Shown: positions 23,129 to 32,121, numbered from the stretch's first letter. The stretch is 64,000 nucleotides of DNA from JAOEGB01 sp041262585 (GCF_041262585.1 NZ_JBGCBZ010000005.1:186001-250000), one strand, 5' to 3'. Notes: generated from the letters alone by a model not told the origin. Translations and numbers: made by a program.

Positions 23129-24279
23129 CGTTCGCGCTCGCTCAGCCAGTCGAGGACGGCGTCGTTGTCCTGTCCCAGCGCGGGCGGCGCGGTGTGATTC
23201 GCGGGGACATCGCCGTCAAAGCGCAGGGGCGGGCCGGGCAGTTCGATGGGGCCGAGGGCAGGGTGATCCACGGTCACCACAAGTCCCTGGGAACGCACCT
23301 GGTCCCAGGCGTAGACCTCGTCGATCGACCGGATGGCCCCGGCGGGCACGCCGAGACCGCCGAGCGCGGCCAGCCAGTGCGCCCGGTCGTGTCGGGCCAG
23401 AGCCTTCTCCATGTCGGAGATCAACTCCTCCCGATGGGCGAATCTCTCCCCATTTGTCGCATATTTCGGGATATCTGGGTCGATGTCCAAGAGGTGGGCG
23501 ACCTTGCGCCACTGACCCTCGTTGGCCACGGCGATCTGGATCATTCCGTCGGCGCAGCGGAAGGCCCCATAGGGCGCGATGGAGGCGTGGTGGTTGCCGG
23601 CCGCCCTCGGCACCTTGCCGCCGACCGTCCAGGCCGTGCCGTGGTAGGAGTGCACGCCCACGGCCGAGGCGAGCAGCGACGTCCTGACGACCTTTCCGCG
23701 GCCGGTCCTCTCCCGTTCGTAGAGCGCCGCCACGACGCCGTACGCCCCGTGGATGCCCGCGAGCAGGTCGGCGATCGAGGCCCCCACGCGGTACGGCTCG
23801 TCTGGCGACGGCCCGGTGAGCGACATCAGGCCGGCCTCGCCCTGGGCGATCTGGTCGTAACCCGGCCTGCCGCCCTCGGGCCCGTCGTGGCCGAACCCCG
23901 TGATCGACAGGACGACCAGGCGAGGATTCAGCTCGTGCAGCCGCTCGGTGGACAAGCCCAGCCGGTCGAGAACACCCGTGCGGAAGTTCTCGATCAGCAC
24001 GTCGCTCTGCCGTACGAGCCGCTCGATGAGGTCCCGGCCCTCGTCCGACTTCATGTCGACGGTGATGGACCGCTTGTTGCGGTTCGCCGCCAGAAAGTAG
24101 GTGGAAATATCGTGATCAGGGCCGACGAACGGCGGGCCCCACCCTCGTGACTCGTCCCCCGATGGGTGCTCCACCTTGATGACATGGGCGCCGAGGTCGG
24201 CCAGCATCTGCGCCCCATGCGGCCCGGCGAGCGCCCGGGACAGGTCGAGAACGACGATGTCACTGAGAGGTCCCTGCAA
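23125..24279 (-). CDS. Family III CoA-transferase (CaiB/BaiF)
   Basis: 384 residues from a TTG at 24279, chosen because GGAGG lies six bases upstream and the family starts near LSDIVVLDLSRALAGP; the frame stays open to 24414. Features are LADLGAHVIKVEHPSGDESR, FLAANRNKRSITVDMKSDEGR, the aspartate-bearing DVLIENFRTGVLDRLGL, and GYDQIAQGEAGLMSLTG. These enzymes move CoA between carboxylic acids through a covalent Asp-CoA adduct. Coupled by 4 nt to the carboxyltransferase gene, so the two probably act in one acyl-CoA route (inference). Confidence 0.9.
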   Translation of the reverse strand: MQGPLSDIVVLDLSRALAGPHGAQMLADLGAHVIKVEHPSGDESRGWGPPFVGPDHDISTYFLAANRNKRSITVDMKSDEGRDLIERLVRQSDVLIENFRTGVLDRLGLSTERLHELNPRLVVLSITGFGHDGPEGGRPGYDQIAQGEAGLMSLTGPSPDEPYRVGASIADLLAGIHGAYGVVAALYERERTGRGKVVRTSLLASAVGVHSYHGTAWTVGGKVPRAAGNHHASIAPYGAFRCADGMIQIAVANEGQWRKVAHLLDIDPDIPKYATNGERFAHREELISDMEKALARHDRAHWLAALGGLGVPAGAIRSIDEVYAWDQVRSQGLVVTVDHPALGPIELPGPPLRFDGDVPANHTAPPALGQDNDAVLDWLSERER

Positions 24280-24386
24280 GGTCGGCCTCCACCGGCGATA
24301 GGTCGGGTCTTCACCGGCAAGCCTGCCAGGTGGCCCTCCCGCTTTCCACCGGGGAGGCGCCTCCCTAGTAGTGGGTCCTGTGGCCG

Positions 24387-24533
24387 CTAGTGTGGGGTCC
24401 CGTGGCGGCGCCACCGGTCCAGAAACTGCCGCACCCTCTGCTGATTCCTCGGGTCGCGGGCCATCGTTCTGGCCCTGCCGACGGCCCGCTTTCCCTGCGG
24501 GCTCCGGAAGAACTCCTTGATTCGCTCAACCAT
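24387..24533 (-). CDS. Short basic 48-residue protein
   Basis: A small frame from ATG 24533 to TAG at 24387. The product begins MVERIKEFFRSPQGKRAVGR and ends FLDRWRRHGTPH; it is amphipathic and very basic (about 14 Arg/Lys of 48) with codon third positions mostly G/C. The LxRW pattern and -PQGKR- look like a nucleic-acid or membrane-surface binding peptide. Only a weak AGATGG ribosome site is visible. It shares strand with the CoA-transferase gene, whose TTG lies about 110 bp on. No homologue recalled. Confidence 0.5.
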   Translation of the reverse strand: MVERIKEFFRSPQGKRAVGRARTMARDPRNQQRVRQFLDRWRRHGTPH

Positions 24534-24716
24534 GGAAGCCATCTGTCCACTCACCGCCCGTTTTGGTTTCCTTTGTCCCTACGACGCCTACCCCGAGGCA
24601 TTACAGCCAATCGTGATGGTGGAGGCGGACGGTACCCAGCGGTATCTCCGCACGCACGGCTGTAGGGAGTTACGTTGGTGATCCGGCAAACAGGGGCGTC
24701 GGAGGGGCGATAACGC

Positions 24717-26732
24717 ATGGGAACTGTGCCGCCGGGGACGGGACCGCTTTCGCCGGAGTTCACGGGAATCGATCCGGGTCTGATGGACGGCTTCGTCGCC
24801 CAGATGCAGCACGCTCGGGAAATGATCGGCGAACACGCCGAGTCGATCCGGCGCGTGTTCGCCGCCAACGGCATCCCCGCGGCCTCCCTGGCCCCCATCG
24901 GCGAGGTCGAACAATGGATCGACGAACGCCTCCCTGACCTGCGACGCCGTACCCAGATCGCCCGCAACATGGCGAAGCTCCCGACCTGGACCCCCGCGGC
25001 AGCGAGCGCACTGGTGCCGTACGACGAGAAGAAGATCCTCCCCCCAGCAGAGGCCCGCCGCCTGGGCACCGACCTGGCGGACAAGTACAAGGAAATCGAT
25101 CCGGACGCCTTCTTCGACCCGGGCCTCGACGAGAAGTATCAGGAGATCGTGGAAACGCTGGCCGCGCACACCCAAGACCCGGAATTCACCGCCGCGTTCT
25201 TCGCGGGTCTGGGATTGCGGCGGACCCTCGCGCTACCAAAAAGGCTCCGGCGTGGCCTGGAGGAGGGCGTGCAGTCAGCCATCGAGACCGTGAGCCGAGC
25301 GTTCGGCACTGCGGTCAGCGGGAGTTCACCCGCAGCCGGTTTCGGGGCGATCAAGAAAGCCGTGAAGGATGAGGCGATGGATGCCGACGAAGTGGAGGGC
25401 ATCGGAAATCTGATATCGGCAGGCCGATTCCCCACCGAGTGGCTCGCCCAACTCGTAGCCATGCGTGTCTTCACGCCCGGGAACACGCTCAGAGGCGCGT
25501 CGCTGACGCCGTATCTCAACGCGCTCGCCCACGATTCTGCCGCGGCACGGCTGGCCGTAAGCCTCGTGACACGAGGCAGCCCCCTGGTCAGAAACAGACT
25601 GGCCGACGCCTTCCACCTGTCGCTCGCACTGCCATACGACAAGGTGGACCGGCGGCCTGATCTGGTGCTTTTTCTAAAGAACCTGAGCAGCCGAGCGTCA
25701 GTGGACGACTCGTCGGCCGACGCGTTCGGAAAGCTCCTCGCCTCCGCCTCGGGCGCCTATGACGAAAGGGACGGCGAACACGGCGACGCCGCCGCTCGGT
25801 TCGCCTTCACCGTCATCACGGCAGTTGACGAATTCACGATCGCCGAACCGACACGAGTCCATCTGTCCGAAATCGCGGGGGCCTATGCAATGGAGATGAC
25901 CGAGGGCGCCAACCTTGCCGACGCCAACCATCTCCTCCCAAGCGCGTTCGAGGTCGTCAACAGCCGCATTCTGGGTTTGAAGTCCGTCTTCCGGCTCAGC
26001 CCGGCGGACACCTATCGCTTCATCAAGGCCTTCGCCGACAGCCCCGCCAACCGGAGACCGTTTCAGGACGGCATGGGCACCCTCGCCCGACGCCTGATAA
26101 ACGAAGGTGTCCCTGCGATGATCAAGAGCCAGGATTCCACCCGCTTGGACGACGTCTTCGCCGCCCTCGGAAATGTCCGCGGCCTCGAACTGGGCGCTGC
26201 GAAAGCGCTCGGCAAAGTCATAGACGAGGCCGCGGAGGACGCACGCAGCGCGTGGAGTTTTGGTTTCGGGACCGTGCTGGGCGTGGCCGGCCTCGCCATT
26301 CCCGGCACAGGCGGTGCTATATTTTGGACGGCGTTGAGCAGTACCTGGTCTTTCTACGACACGTACAAGGACGAACCGGAGGCAGAAGAAGACAAGGAGG
26401 ATCGTGCGAATACCCTGGAAACGCTGGGACGCCAGCACACCATCACCCAAGCCATGATGGACGCCGGTTTTACTCCCAAGGTCCCACTCCGCGAATACCT
26501 GGCGACTTGCCCGCCCGGCGTCGCCATCGCCGACGGCAACGGCCGACTCCGCCCTTTCCCGGACATTCTGCAGTCCGGCGAGAGCGGTATGGCAGCCCTG
26601 GACCAGTGGTTCACACTTAACGGCCTTGGCTCGGACAAGAACTCTATCGGCGATCTCTCCCGCTTCTTCGCCGACAGCTTTGACGGCCGTAAAGATGTGG
26701 CGTCGCGCCGCGCGCCTTTGTATCCGGACTAA
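24717..26732 (+). CDS. Large helical protein, possible type VII secretion-associated substrate
   Basis: 671 residues with no signal peptide. Residues about 15-85 form a helical region (PGLMDGFVAQMQHAREMIGEHAESIRRVFAANG) like the WXG100-fold N-terminus of T7 secreted proteins; this is followed by DPDAFFDPGLDEKYQEIVETL and DPEFTAAFFAGLGLRRTLALP, a motif run typical of large actinobacterial proteins of unknown function (DUF6571-like). A glycine/alanine hydrophobic segment lies near residue 520 (FGFGTVLGVAGLAIPGTGGAIFW), possibly a membrane-inserting stretch. GGAGGGG precedes the ATG. Third positions here are less GC-rich than in neighbours. Confidence 0.6.
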   Translation: MGTVPPGTGPLSPEFTGIDPGLMDGFVAQMQHAREMIGEHAESIRRVFAANGIPAASLAPIGEVEQWIDERLPDLRRRTQIARNMAKLPTWTPAAASALVPYDEKKILPPAEARRLGTDLADKYKEIDPDAFFDPGLDEKYQEIVETLAAHTQDPEFTAAFFAGLGLRRTLALPKRLRRGLEEGVQSAIETVSRAFGTAVSGSSPAAGFGAIKKAVKDEAMDADEVEGIGNLISAGRFPTEWLAQLVAMRVFTPGNTLRGASLTPYLNALAHDSAAARLAVSLVTRGSPLVRNRLADAFHLSLALPYDKVDRRPDLVLFLKNLSSRASVDDSSADAFGKLLASASGAYDERDGEHGDAAARFAFTVITAVDEFTIAEPTRVHLSEIAGAYAMEMTEGANLADANHLLPSAFEVVNSRILGLKSVFRLSPADTYRFIKAFADSPANRRPFQDGMGTLARRLINEGVPAMIKSQDSTRLDDVFAALGNVRGLELGAAKALGKVIDEAAEDARSAWSFGFGTVLGVAGLAIPGTGGAIFWTALSSTWSFYDTYKDEPEAEEDKEDRANTLETLGRQHTITQAMMDAGFTPKVPLREYLATCPPGVAIADGNGRLRPFPDILQSGESGMAALDQWFTLNGLGSDKNSIGDLSRFFADSFDGRKDVASRRAPLYPD

Positions 26733-26733
26733 T

Positions 26734-27195
26734 TCAGCCAGCCGCCAGACATTGGGTTTCACCGCTGACTGAGTACTGACCATTGGCGGGCGAACCGAGA
26801 AGCAGGATGGTCTGAGCGGCCGTGTTCCGGACCCGCACAGATCCCCCGGGGTCGGCGACGGACACGATTTCGTATGGCGCGACCCGCTTCAATGCACCGA
26901 CCAGGGAATCGACCAGAACATCTGGCCGCCGTTGAGGAAGATCCTTGCCGGTGGCGGCGAAAGTCTGTTTTGCTTTGCCGTCTGGGCAGGGGATGTTTCT
27001 GCCCCCGGGGTCGGTGATGGTGATGTCCTGGGCGTTACGCTCTTTGAGTAGCTGGAGGATATGGTTTTTGAGGGTTTGACCTGCTTGGGCAGCGGTGGGG
27101 CCTTTGTCGGAAGTGCAGCCAGTCAGGGCGAGTGCAGCGAGCGCCAGCACGGCTAGAGTGCTGCGAAGCCGTACAGGACTGGGCTGACCGAGCAT
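26734..27195 (-). CDS. Lipoprotein of unknown function
   Basis: 153 residues with a lipoprotein signal: Arg-rich start, hydrophobic core LAVLALAALALTGC, lipobox LTGC with Cys27. The mature domain (about 125 residues) contains LKNHILQLLKERNAQDITITDPGGRNIPCPDGKAKQTFAA and a matching Cys near the end, suggesting one disulfide. No catalytic motif. It ends 1 bp from the opposing 671-residue gene and is divergent from the WXG100-like gene, and is likely part of the same functional group. Confidence 0.7.
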   Translation of the reverse strand: MLGQPSPVRLRSTLAVLALAALALTGCTSDKGPTAAQAGQTLKNHILQLLKERNAQDITITDPGGRNIPCPDGKAKQTFAATGKDLPQRRPDVLVDSLVGALKRVAPYEIVSVADPGGSVRVRNTAAQTILLLGSPANGQYSVSGETQCLAAG

Positions 27196-27315
27196 CGTCT
27201 TCGCCTCCGCGTCTGGCCGGAATCACTTTCAGCCCACATAATCTCAATGAGAACCGCTGCGCCACCCCAGTATCCACATGGCCATTAAGGCTTTCACCGC
27301 AGCAGGAGTCCTGCG

Positions 27316-27618
27316 TTGTCCGTCAACGACGATCTGGTGCCGAATCCCCGGTATCGGGATCTGGAAACGGCGCTCGCGGCCGTGCGTGCCCACATTCATG
27401 TGCTGGAGACCGCGCTCGACCCGGCATGCGCGCAGTTCGGCGGCCAGGCCGTGTGGGTAGGACCGACCGCCCGGGCCTTCGGCGAGGAGCTCAACGGCCG
27501 CCGGGCCCGCATGAAGATGGCCGCCCAGCACGTGCTCGCAGAGCTGGAAGCCGAGCTTCGCGCCACGCCTACCAAGGTCTCCCGGACGGCCGCCTCCGCC
27601 ATGAGCGGCTGGGGATAG
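27316..27618 (+). CDS. WXG100-like small protein
   Basis: 100 residues from a TTG at 27316 with AGGAG seven bases upstream. Two predicted helices flank a central VWVGPTARAFGEEL, the W-x-G turn that defines ESAT-6/WXG100 proteins, and the total length fits exactly. Such proteins are substrates or chaperones of type VII secretion. No ESX ATPase or membrane component is in this window, so it would have to use a machine encoded elsewhere. Confidence 0.7.
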   Translation: MSVNDDLVPNPRYRDLETALAAVRAHIHVLETALDPACAQFGGQAVWVGPTARAFGEELNGRRARMKMAAQHVLAELEAELRATPTKVSRTAASAMSGWG

Positions 27619-27716
27619 CGCAGTCGGCCAGCAGGATTGCGCCCTGCAGGCCGGCCGGTGCGGCCCTGCGGCGGCGGAGCAAGCCTCCGTGTCCTTCTCA
27701 CTACGCGCCCTGAACC

Positions 27717-29054
27717 TCACACCGTCCTGCCCGCCGGGGCGAAAAGTGCTGCCGGGTCGGGTGCGCGAACTTCGGCGAGCGCCTCTCGCCAGTCGCGCGT
27801 CGCCGCGCCGCCGGACCCGAGCAACGCATCGAACTCGTGAGCGCGTATGACGACGGTGATGCTACGGAAGGTGCGTGCCCCTCGAATGGCGGCGATGGCG
27901 TTTCCGCATGCCTCGTCGACGTCGCCTGATTTGGCCAATGCGCTCGCGTACGCGAGCCGTGCCAGCACCGGGTCGTTGGAATCGTCCGCCTGAGACGCCT
28001 CCAGAGTCCTGGCCACCGCCTTGGCCGTACCATGCAGATCGCCGAGATCGGCTCGCCCGCGCGCTTCATAGAAGGCTTGCCTCTCTGGCTGAAAGGACAA
28101 GATTCCCGGGACCACACTTTCGGACGGGCATCGCTCCAGGGTGGTGCGAGACCTGTTGATGGCACGTTCGAAAGCAGTCCGGTCAGCGAGGGAGGCGTAC
28201 GCGACTGCGGCGAGCCCCCACATCCACGCGATCGCTGGAGTGGCACCCACGGCCTGCTCCAGCCGGGACGTGACCAGAGCCAGTACGCCGCGAGGGTCTC
28301 CCGAATAGGCGGGCATGAGAGCGGCGCTGGCCAGCGTGAGATCGGCGAGGCAGCGGTCTCCGGCCTCGTCCGCTGCTCTCGCCGCAGCGGCGTACCACCT
28401 GCGAGCAAGCGGGAAATGGTTCGCGCAGAACATGATCTCGCCCACGACGATTGACAGCTTCGCGCCGACTCTTGCCAACCGGCGTTGGGCTTCGATCGGC
28501 TGCCTCTGTGTCAGCAACTCACGGACGCTGGCCATGTGCGTGAGGGCTTCGGGCAGCAACCTGGCCGGTGGCACCTTCCGGCCGAGCCGGTCGGCTTCCG
28601 CCTCCAGGAACAGCAGCCGCGCTTCGCTGACGCTGCCGGAGTCCAGAACCTGCTCAAGCAGGTCAGGGCCGCGGCAGACGGCTTCGGCCAGGCCTACGGC
28701 CATGGTCGCCGCGCCGAGGTGGAACACTTCTCGCCTGTTCGTCGCCGCCTCCCGGTGCTCGGGGCGCGTCTGGGGAACGCCGGAGTCCTTGGTCACAGGG
28801 TCATACGGGGCGAGCAGTTCCGCAACGGTATGGCCCGGGAACATGCGCTCCAGGACACGGCAGTGGTGCGCCTGGGGTTTGGTCTTCAGGTGTCCTTTGA
28901 GCCACCGGCCGAACGCCTCGCGACTGGGAGACGAACCAATGAGGCTCCGGTCGATGCTCCGCGCCACCTTGTCGTACTCGGCGCAGAATGCCCTGTGCGT
29001 CTCCTGGTGGCGCTTGAGCAGCAGCGCCTTCAACAACGTCGGCTGGCTCGACAC
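27717..29054 (-). CDS. Helix-turn-helix/TPR regulator
   Basis: 445 residues. The N-terminus (about 1-75) includes KALLLKRHQETHRAFCAEYDKVA and SREAFGRWLKGHLKTKPQAHHCRVLERMFPG, resembling the DNA-binding part of actinobacterial NsdA/XRE-type developmental regulators. The rest (about 115-430) is a series of helical pairs like tetratricopeptide repeats (RRWYAAAARAADEAGD, LARLAYASALAKSGDVDEA). It is divergent from an RsbW-like ATPase gene; such regulator/ATPase pairs recur in actinomycetes. Role likely regulation of development or metabolism (inference). Confidence 0.75.
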   Translation of the reverse strand: MSSQPTLLKALLLKRHQETHRAFCAEYDKVARSIDRSLIGSSPSREAFGRWLKGHLKTKPQAHHCRVLERMFPGHTVAELLAPYDPVTKDSGVPQTRPEHREAATNRREVFHLGAATMAVGLAEAVCRGPDLLEQVLDSGSVSEARLLFLEAEADRLGRKVPPARLLPEALTHMASVRELLTQRQPIEAQRRLARVGAKLSIVVGEIMFCANHFPLARRWYAAAARAADEAGDRCLADLTLASAALMPAYSGDPRGVLALVTSRLEQAVGATPAIAWMWGLAAVAYASLADRTAFERAINRSRTTLERCPSESVVPGILSFQPERQAFYEARGRADLGDLHGTAKAVARTLEASQADDSNDPVLARLAYASALAKSGDVDEACGNAIAAIRGARTFRSITVVIRAHEFDALLGSGGAATRDWREALAEVRAPDPAALFAPAGRTV

Positions 29055-29280
29055 GTATCCGACTCACTCCTCGAATCACCATGGTTACCCTCGGTAAATT
29101 AGACGCCTCGGCGCTCCCAGGATTGGCCTTTCGCTCAACGACGCCTCTATGACGCCGGGACGACAGGCACGCGGCAGGAACGCGACCTGGCGTGACACAC
29201 CGGCCCTCTGCCTGAGGACATGCCCCTCCGCTTAATGTCGCCGCTCTGAGCCGCCGTTCCGAGAAGGACACCTGAAATCC

Positions 29281-29691
29281 ATGCGCGACGACACGATGAC
29301 CACAGTGCCGGAGATCCTGCTTCTCGAAAGAGCCACCTTTCCGGCCACCGAAGCGTCGGTCGGCAAGGCCCGGCGATGGGTCCGGAAGCTGCTCGACGGC
29401 CATCCACGCCGCGACGACGCCGTGCTGTTGCTGTCCGAGACCATGACCAACGCCGTGGTCCACACCCGATCGGCCGCGATCGGGGCCGTCGTCCTCGTCG
29501 AGCGGGACGGCCGCGTGCAAGTCGAGGTCATCGATGAGGGATCGGAGACATTGCCCTCAGTGTGCGGTCATCCTCGTGACGACCTGGCGGAGTACGGACG
29601 CGGCATTCGTCTGCTCCGGGCCCTGTCCAGCCAGTGGGGGTTCATCGAAGAAAGCCCGCACTGCGTCGTGTGGTTCGCTCTCGCTCCATAG
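29281..29691 (+). CDS. RsbW-like ATP-binding protein
   Basis: 136 residues with a GHKL ATPase fold: N-box LSETMTNAVVHT (Asn ligand), G1 VEVIDEGSE, and G2-like EYGRGIRLLRALSSQWG. This matches the HATPase_c_2 anti-sigma-factor/serine-kinase family. No sigma or anti-anti-sigma gene is adjacent, as is usual for the many orphan copies in actinomycetes. The start at 29281 is close to a GAAGGA ribosome site; a second ATG five codons later is possible. Confidence 0.85.
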   Translation: MRDDTMTTVPEILLLERATFPATEASVGKARRWVRKLLDGHPRRDDAVLLLSETMTNAVVHTRSAAIGAVVLVERDGRVQVEVIDEGSETLPSVCGHPRDDLAEYGRGIRLLRALSSQWGFIEESPHCVVWFALAP

Positions 29692-29736
29692 GGATCATGT
29701 CCAACGCGGGATGTCCCGGTCCCAGGGCCCTGAGAT

Positions 29737-30810
29737 TCAGGTCCACACCTCTGGGGGGTGCACCACGAGAAGCTGGGCGACGAACTCGCGGCGGCTCCGC
29801 ACGCCGGCCTTCGTGAAGATCGACTTGAGGTGATCCTGAACGGTCAGCGGCGTCATGCAGAGCGCCTGGGCGATGTCGCCGGTGCCGTTTCCCTGGACGA
29901 CCCGCAGAGCGACCTCGCGCTCCCGGTGGGTGAGTCCGTAGGAAGCGAACACGACGGGCATGATCTCGGCGGGCGAGGCCGAGGTGATCACCACCGCGGC
30001 GGGCCCCTCCGGCCGCCCCCTCAGTAATGAGGCGTGCAGCACGAACCATCGCCCGCCGCGCCCGCGCACCCGCAGCGGAGCGGGGGTCCGGGAGCCGGAC
30101 ACCGCGGCCCTGGCCTGCTCGGCCGCCATGACGAACGGCGTCGGCACGCTGAAGATGGCGGTCGAGTCGTCGGCGAACTCGTCGAGCAGCCCTTCCGCCC
30201 GTTCGTCCGCGCTGAGCAGGTGGTTGTCCGGCCCCAGCAGGACCACGGCGGGCGGGAGAGGCTTCTGTGCGGCCTGCGCTTCCAGATGCTGGCTGCGCTG
30301 CAACGCGACCCCGACGTGCCGGGCGGCGCGCCGGGCCAGGGCCAGTTCGCCCGGCCGGTACGGGCCCCGGTCGGGTGCCCGCATGAACGCCGCGCAGCCC
30401 CACATCCCGCCTCCGGCGTCGAACACGGCACGGAGCTCGTCACCGAAACCCGCCGGGGCGATCTGCTCCCGGAAGCGGAGGCTGCGGTGGAGAACGCCGC
30501 CGGTGGCACGGCTCAGCGTGTCCGCGCCACGGCCGCTGAGCCGGATCTCGGGGAACCTCGCCACGTCGTCGCCCCAGATCTCAAGCTGCACCGCCTGGCG
30601 GAAGTCGTCCAGCTCCAGGTCGTCGGTCAGCACCGACGTGACGAGGCCGGTCGCGGGATCGTTCGCGTGCCAGCACACCGCGTCGAATCCGAGCAGGTCA
30701 CGCAGCACCGGATCGGCCTGCCTGAACACGTCTGAGGCGGTCAGCCCGGCATTGGCCAAGTCCTGGAGATCGGAGATCGCGCGGCGCTCCGCTTCCCGGC
30801 GGGATGTCAC
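29737..30810 (-). CDS. GAF-domain LuxR-family regulator
   Basis: 357 residues. Residues about 20-175 form a GAF-like sensor region (DVFRQADPVLRDLLGFDAVCWH ... AFMRAPDRGPYRPGELALARRAARHV), followed by a PAS-like middle part (VVLLGPDNHLLSADERAEGLL). The C-terminal LuxR helix-turn-helix is GLTHREREVALRVVQGNGT then TVQDHLKSIFTKAGVRSRRE. It binds DNA as a dimer. Divergent from the lysozyme-like gene; a perfect 14-bp palindrome in the shared promoter region is a candidate site. Confidence 0.88.
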   Translation of the reverse strand: MTSRREAERRAISDLQDLANAGLTASDVFRQADPVLRDLLGFDAVCWHANDPATGLVTSVLTDDLELDDFRQAVQLEIWGDDVARFPEIRLSGRGADTLSRATGGVLHRSLRFREQIAPAGFGDELRAVFDAGGGMWGCAAFMRAPDRGPYRPGELALARRAARHVGVALQRSQHLEAQAAQKPLPPAVVLLGPDNHLLSADERAEGLLDEFADDSTAIFSVPTPFVMAAEQARAAVSGSRTPAPLRVRGRGGRWFVLHASLLRGRPEGPAAVVITSASPAEIMPVVFASYGLTHREREVALRVVQGNGTGDIAQALCMTPLTVQDHLKSIFTKAGVRSRREFVAQLLVVHPPEVWT

Positions 30811-30840
30811 CGCGGCAGCCTAACCGCATGCACGGAATAT

Positions 30841-30854
30841 CCCAGATATCTGGG
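30841..30854. promoter_or_regulatory. Perfect 14-bp palindrome in divergent promoter region
   Basis: CCCAGATATCTGGG is perfectly self-complementary and lies 31 bp from the LuxR gene start and 62 bp from the lysozyme-like start. AT-rich sequence flanks it. The symmetry and place suit a LuxR-type dimer operator controlling both genes. Binding is inference. Confidence 0.6.
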
Positions 30855-30915
30855 GTTATCACGGCACCTCCCGCGAAGTGATCATGTGCTGGTCATCCAA
30901 GCACAAGGGAAGTTC

Positions 30916-31845
30916 ATGACCACTCGCAGAACCCTGCGGCGCAAGCTGTTCGGCACCGCGCTCCTCACGGTGTCGCTCACCCTGTCTTCCTTCGCCACCG
31001 TCACGCTCACCTCCACCCCCGCCTACGCCACCGACCCCTGCGCCACCGTCCCCGGCAGTGGCGGCAGTCCCGGTGGCGGGGGCTACGACCCCGAGGCGCC
31101 CGACCCCGCCGAGCAGGGGCCGCAGCTCACGCCCCTCGAGATGAAGGCGTACGTCGCCAACAACGAGAGCACCCATGGGCTCGCCGGCGATCCGCACGTA
31201 TACCCCGACAGCAAGGGTCACCCCACAGTGGGCGTCGGCTTCAACCTCGACCGCGCCGACGCGCCGGCCCTCCTGCAGAGTGTCGGCGCCAACTACGCCG
31301 CGGTCCGGGCCGGAACCCAGAACCTGACTCCCCTCCAGATCACCACCCTGTTCGAGGGCGACTTCTACGCCGCCATCGCGAACGTCAAGACGGTGATCTA
31401 CAACTTCGACCGTCTGACGTCGTCGAGGCAGGTCGTTCTGATCGACATGATGTACAACATGGGCCCGGGCAAGTTCCGGCAGTTCACTCGCATGATCGGC
31501 GCCGTGAACGTCGGCGACTTCTACCGTGCCGGGTTGGAGATGAAGAACTCGACCTGGGCGACGCAGGTCAAGGGTCGGGCCACTCGGGACGCCAACCTGA
31601 TGCAACAGGGCGCGGTGTGCGATCCCAAGGACGTGCCGAAGGGCGTGCCCACGCCCAGCGGCGGTGGCGGCGGTGCGACCTACCCCAACGGCGTCGTCGT
31701 CGTGGGATCGCCCTTCTCAGGCGGCGGAGGGATATCCAACTTCATCTACACCGAGACCATTTACTGCGTCACCACGACTGTCAGCACCAGCGGCCCGAAC
31801 GGCGTCACCGTCTACGGGAGCAACACCGTCTGCTACAGCGACTAA
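30916..31845 (+). CDS. Secreted lysozyme-like (GH24-type) glycosidase
   Basis: 309 residues from ATG 30916. A signal peptide runs to about residue 38 (RRTLRRK, hydrophobic core, TPAYA cleavage). After a Gly/Pro linker comes a phage T4-lysozyme-like domain: AYVANNESTHGLAGDPHVYPDS (catalytic Glu in NES), KGHPTVGVGFNLDRAD, DMMYNMGPGKFRQF, then WATQVKGRATRDANLM. This should cleave peptidoglycan outside the cell. A C-terminal Gly-rich linker leads to about 50 residues with two cysteines (YCVTTT, VCYSD). Divergent from the LuxR regulator and ended by a very strong hairpin. Confidence 0.82.
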   Translation: MTTRRTLRRKLFGTALLTVSLTLSSFATVTLTSTPAYATDPCATVPGSGGSPGGGGYDPEAPDPAEQGPQLTPLEMKAYVANNESTHGLAGDPHVYPDSKGHPTVGVGFNLDRADAPALLQSVGANYAAVRAGTQNLTPLQITTLFEGDFYAAIANVKTVIYNFDRLTSSRQVVLIDMMYNMGPGKFRQFTRMIGAVNVGDFYRAGLEMKNSTWATQVKGRATRDANLMQQGAVCDPKDVPKGVPTPSGGGGGATYPNGVVVVGSPFSGGGGISNFIYTETIYCVTTTVSTSGPNGVTVYGSNTVCYSD

Positions 31846-31898
31846 AGGTGGGCTACACAGTCTCCGAAGACGCCATGAAAACGGACCGCTGAAGTCCG

Positions 31899-31933
31899 GG
31901 TGTGCGGCGGCGGGTCACCCGCCGCCGCACACC
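31899..31933 (+). terminator. Strong 16-bp hairpin after the lysozyme gene
   Basis: GGTGTGCGGCGGCGGG (31899-31914) pairs perfectly with CCCGCCGCCGCACACC (31918-31933) across a 3-nt loop, 54 bp after the stop. It is the most stable hairpin seen in the window. No U-tract follows. Because of symmetry it could also protect the opposing transcript, but the repeat array lies between it and hyuB. Confidence 0.75.
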
Positions 31934-31980
31934 GGTGCGGTGGCGGGAATGCCCGCGACAGAGCAGCACCTGGTGCTCGC

Positions 31981-32099
31981 GCATGATCACAGACAGTGTC
32001 GGCCCTGATCAGACCGCGTACGGCGGAATCCATGCATGATCACGACCCGGGAAATCCCACGTCCCCGAGCTTCCCGGGAAACCCTGCATGATCACGGCG
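31981..32099. repeat. TGATCA-motif repeat array, copy 2 (three motifs)
   Basis: TGATCA cores at 31984, 32037 and 32089 (spacing 53 and 52), each as GCATGATCAC; a further TGATCA at 32006 is shared with copy 1. It aligns without gaps to 3874-3992, differing at about 7 of 119 positions. Both copies share the internal block CGTACGGCGGAATCCATGCA and the palindrome TTCCCGGGAA. It sits between two convergent genes, 22 bp past the hyuB stop. No gene is seen in the 276-bp gap. Confidence 0.92.
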
Positions 32100-32121
32100 G
32101 CGGTTGCCTGACCGGCCCTAG

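Noticed and set aside
30875..30890. GTGATCATGTGC upstream of the lysozyme gene as a further repeat copy
   Set aside because: Only the core is similar, the flank differs and no second motif lies at 53 bp; it is near the ribosome-binding region instead.
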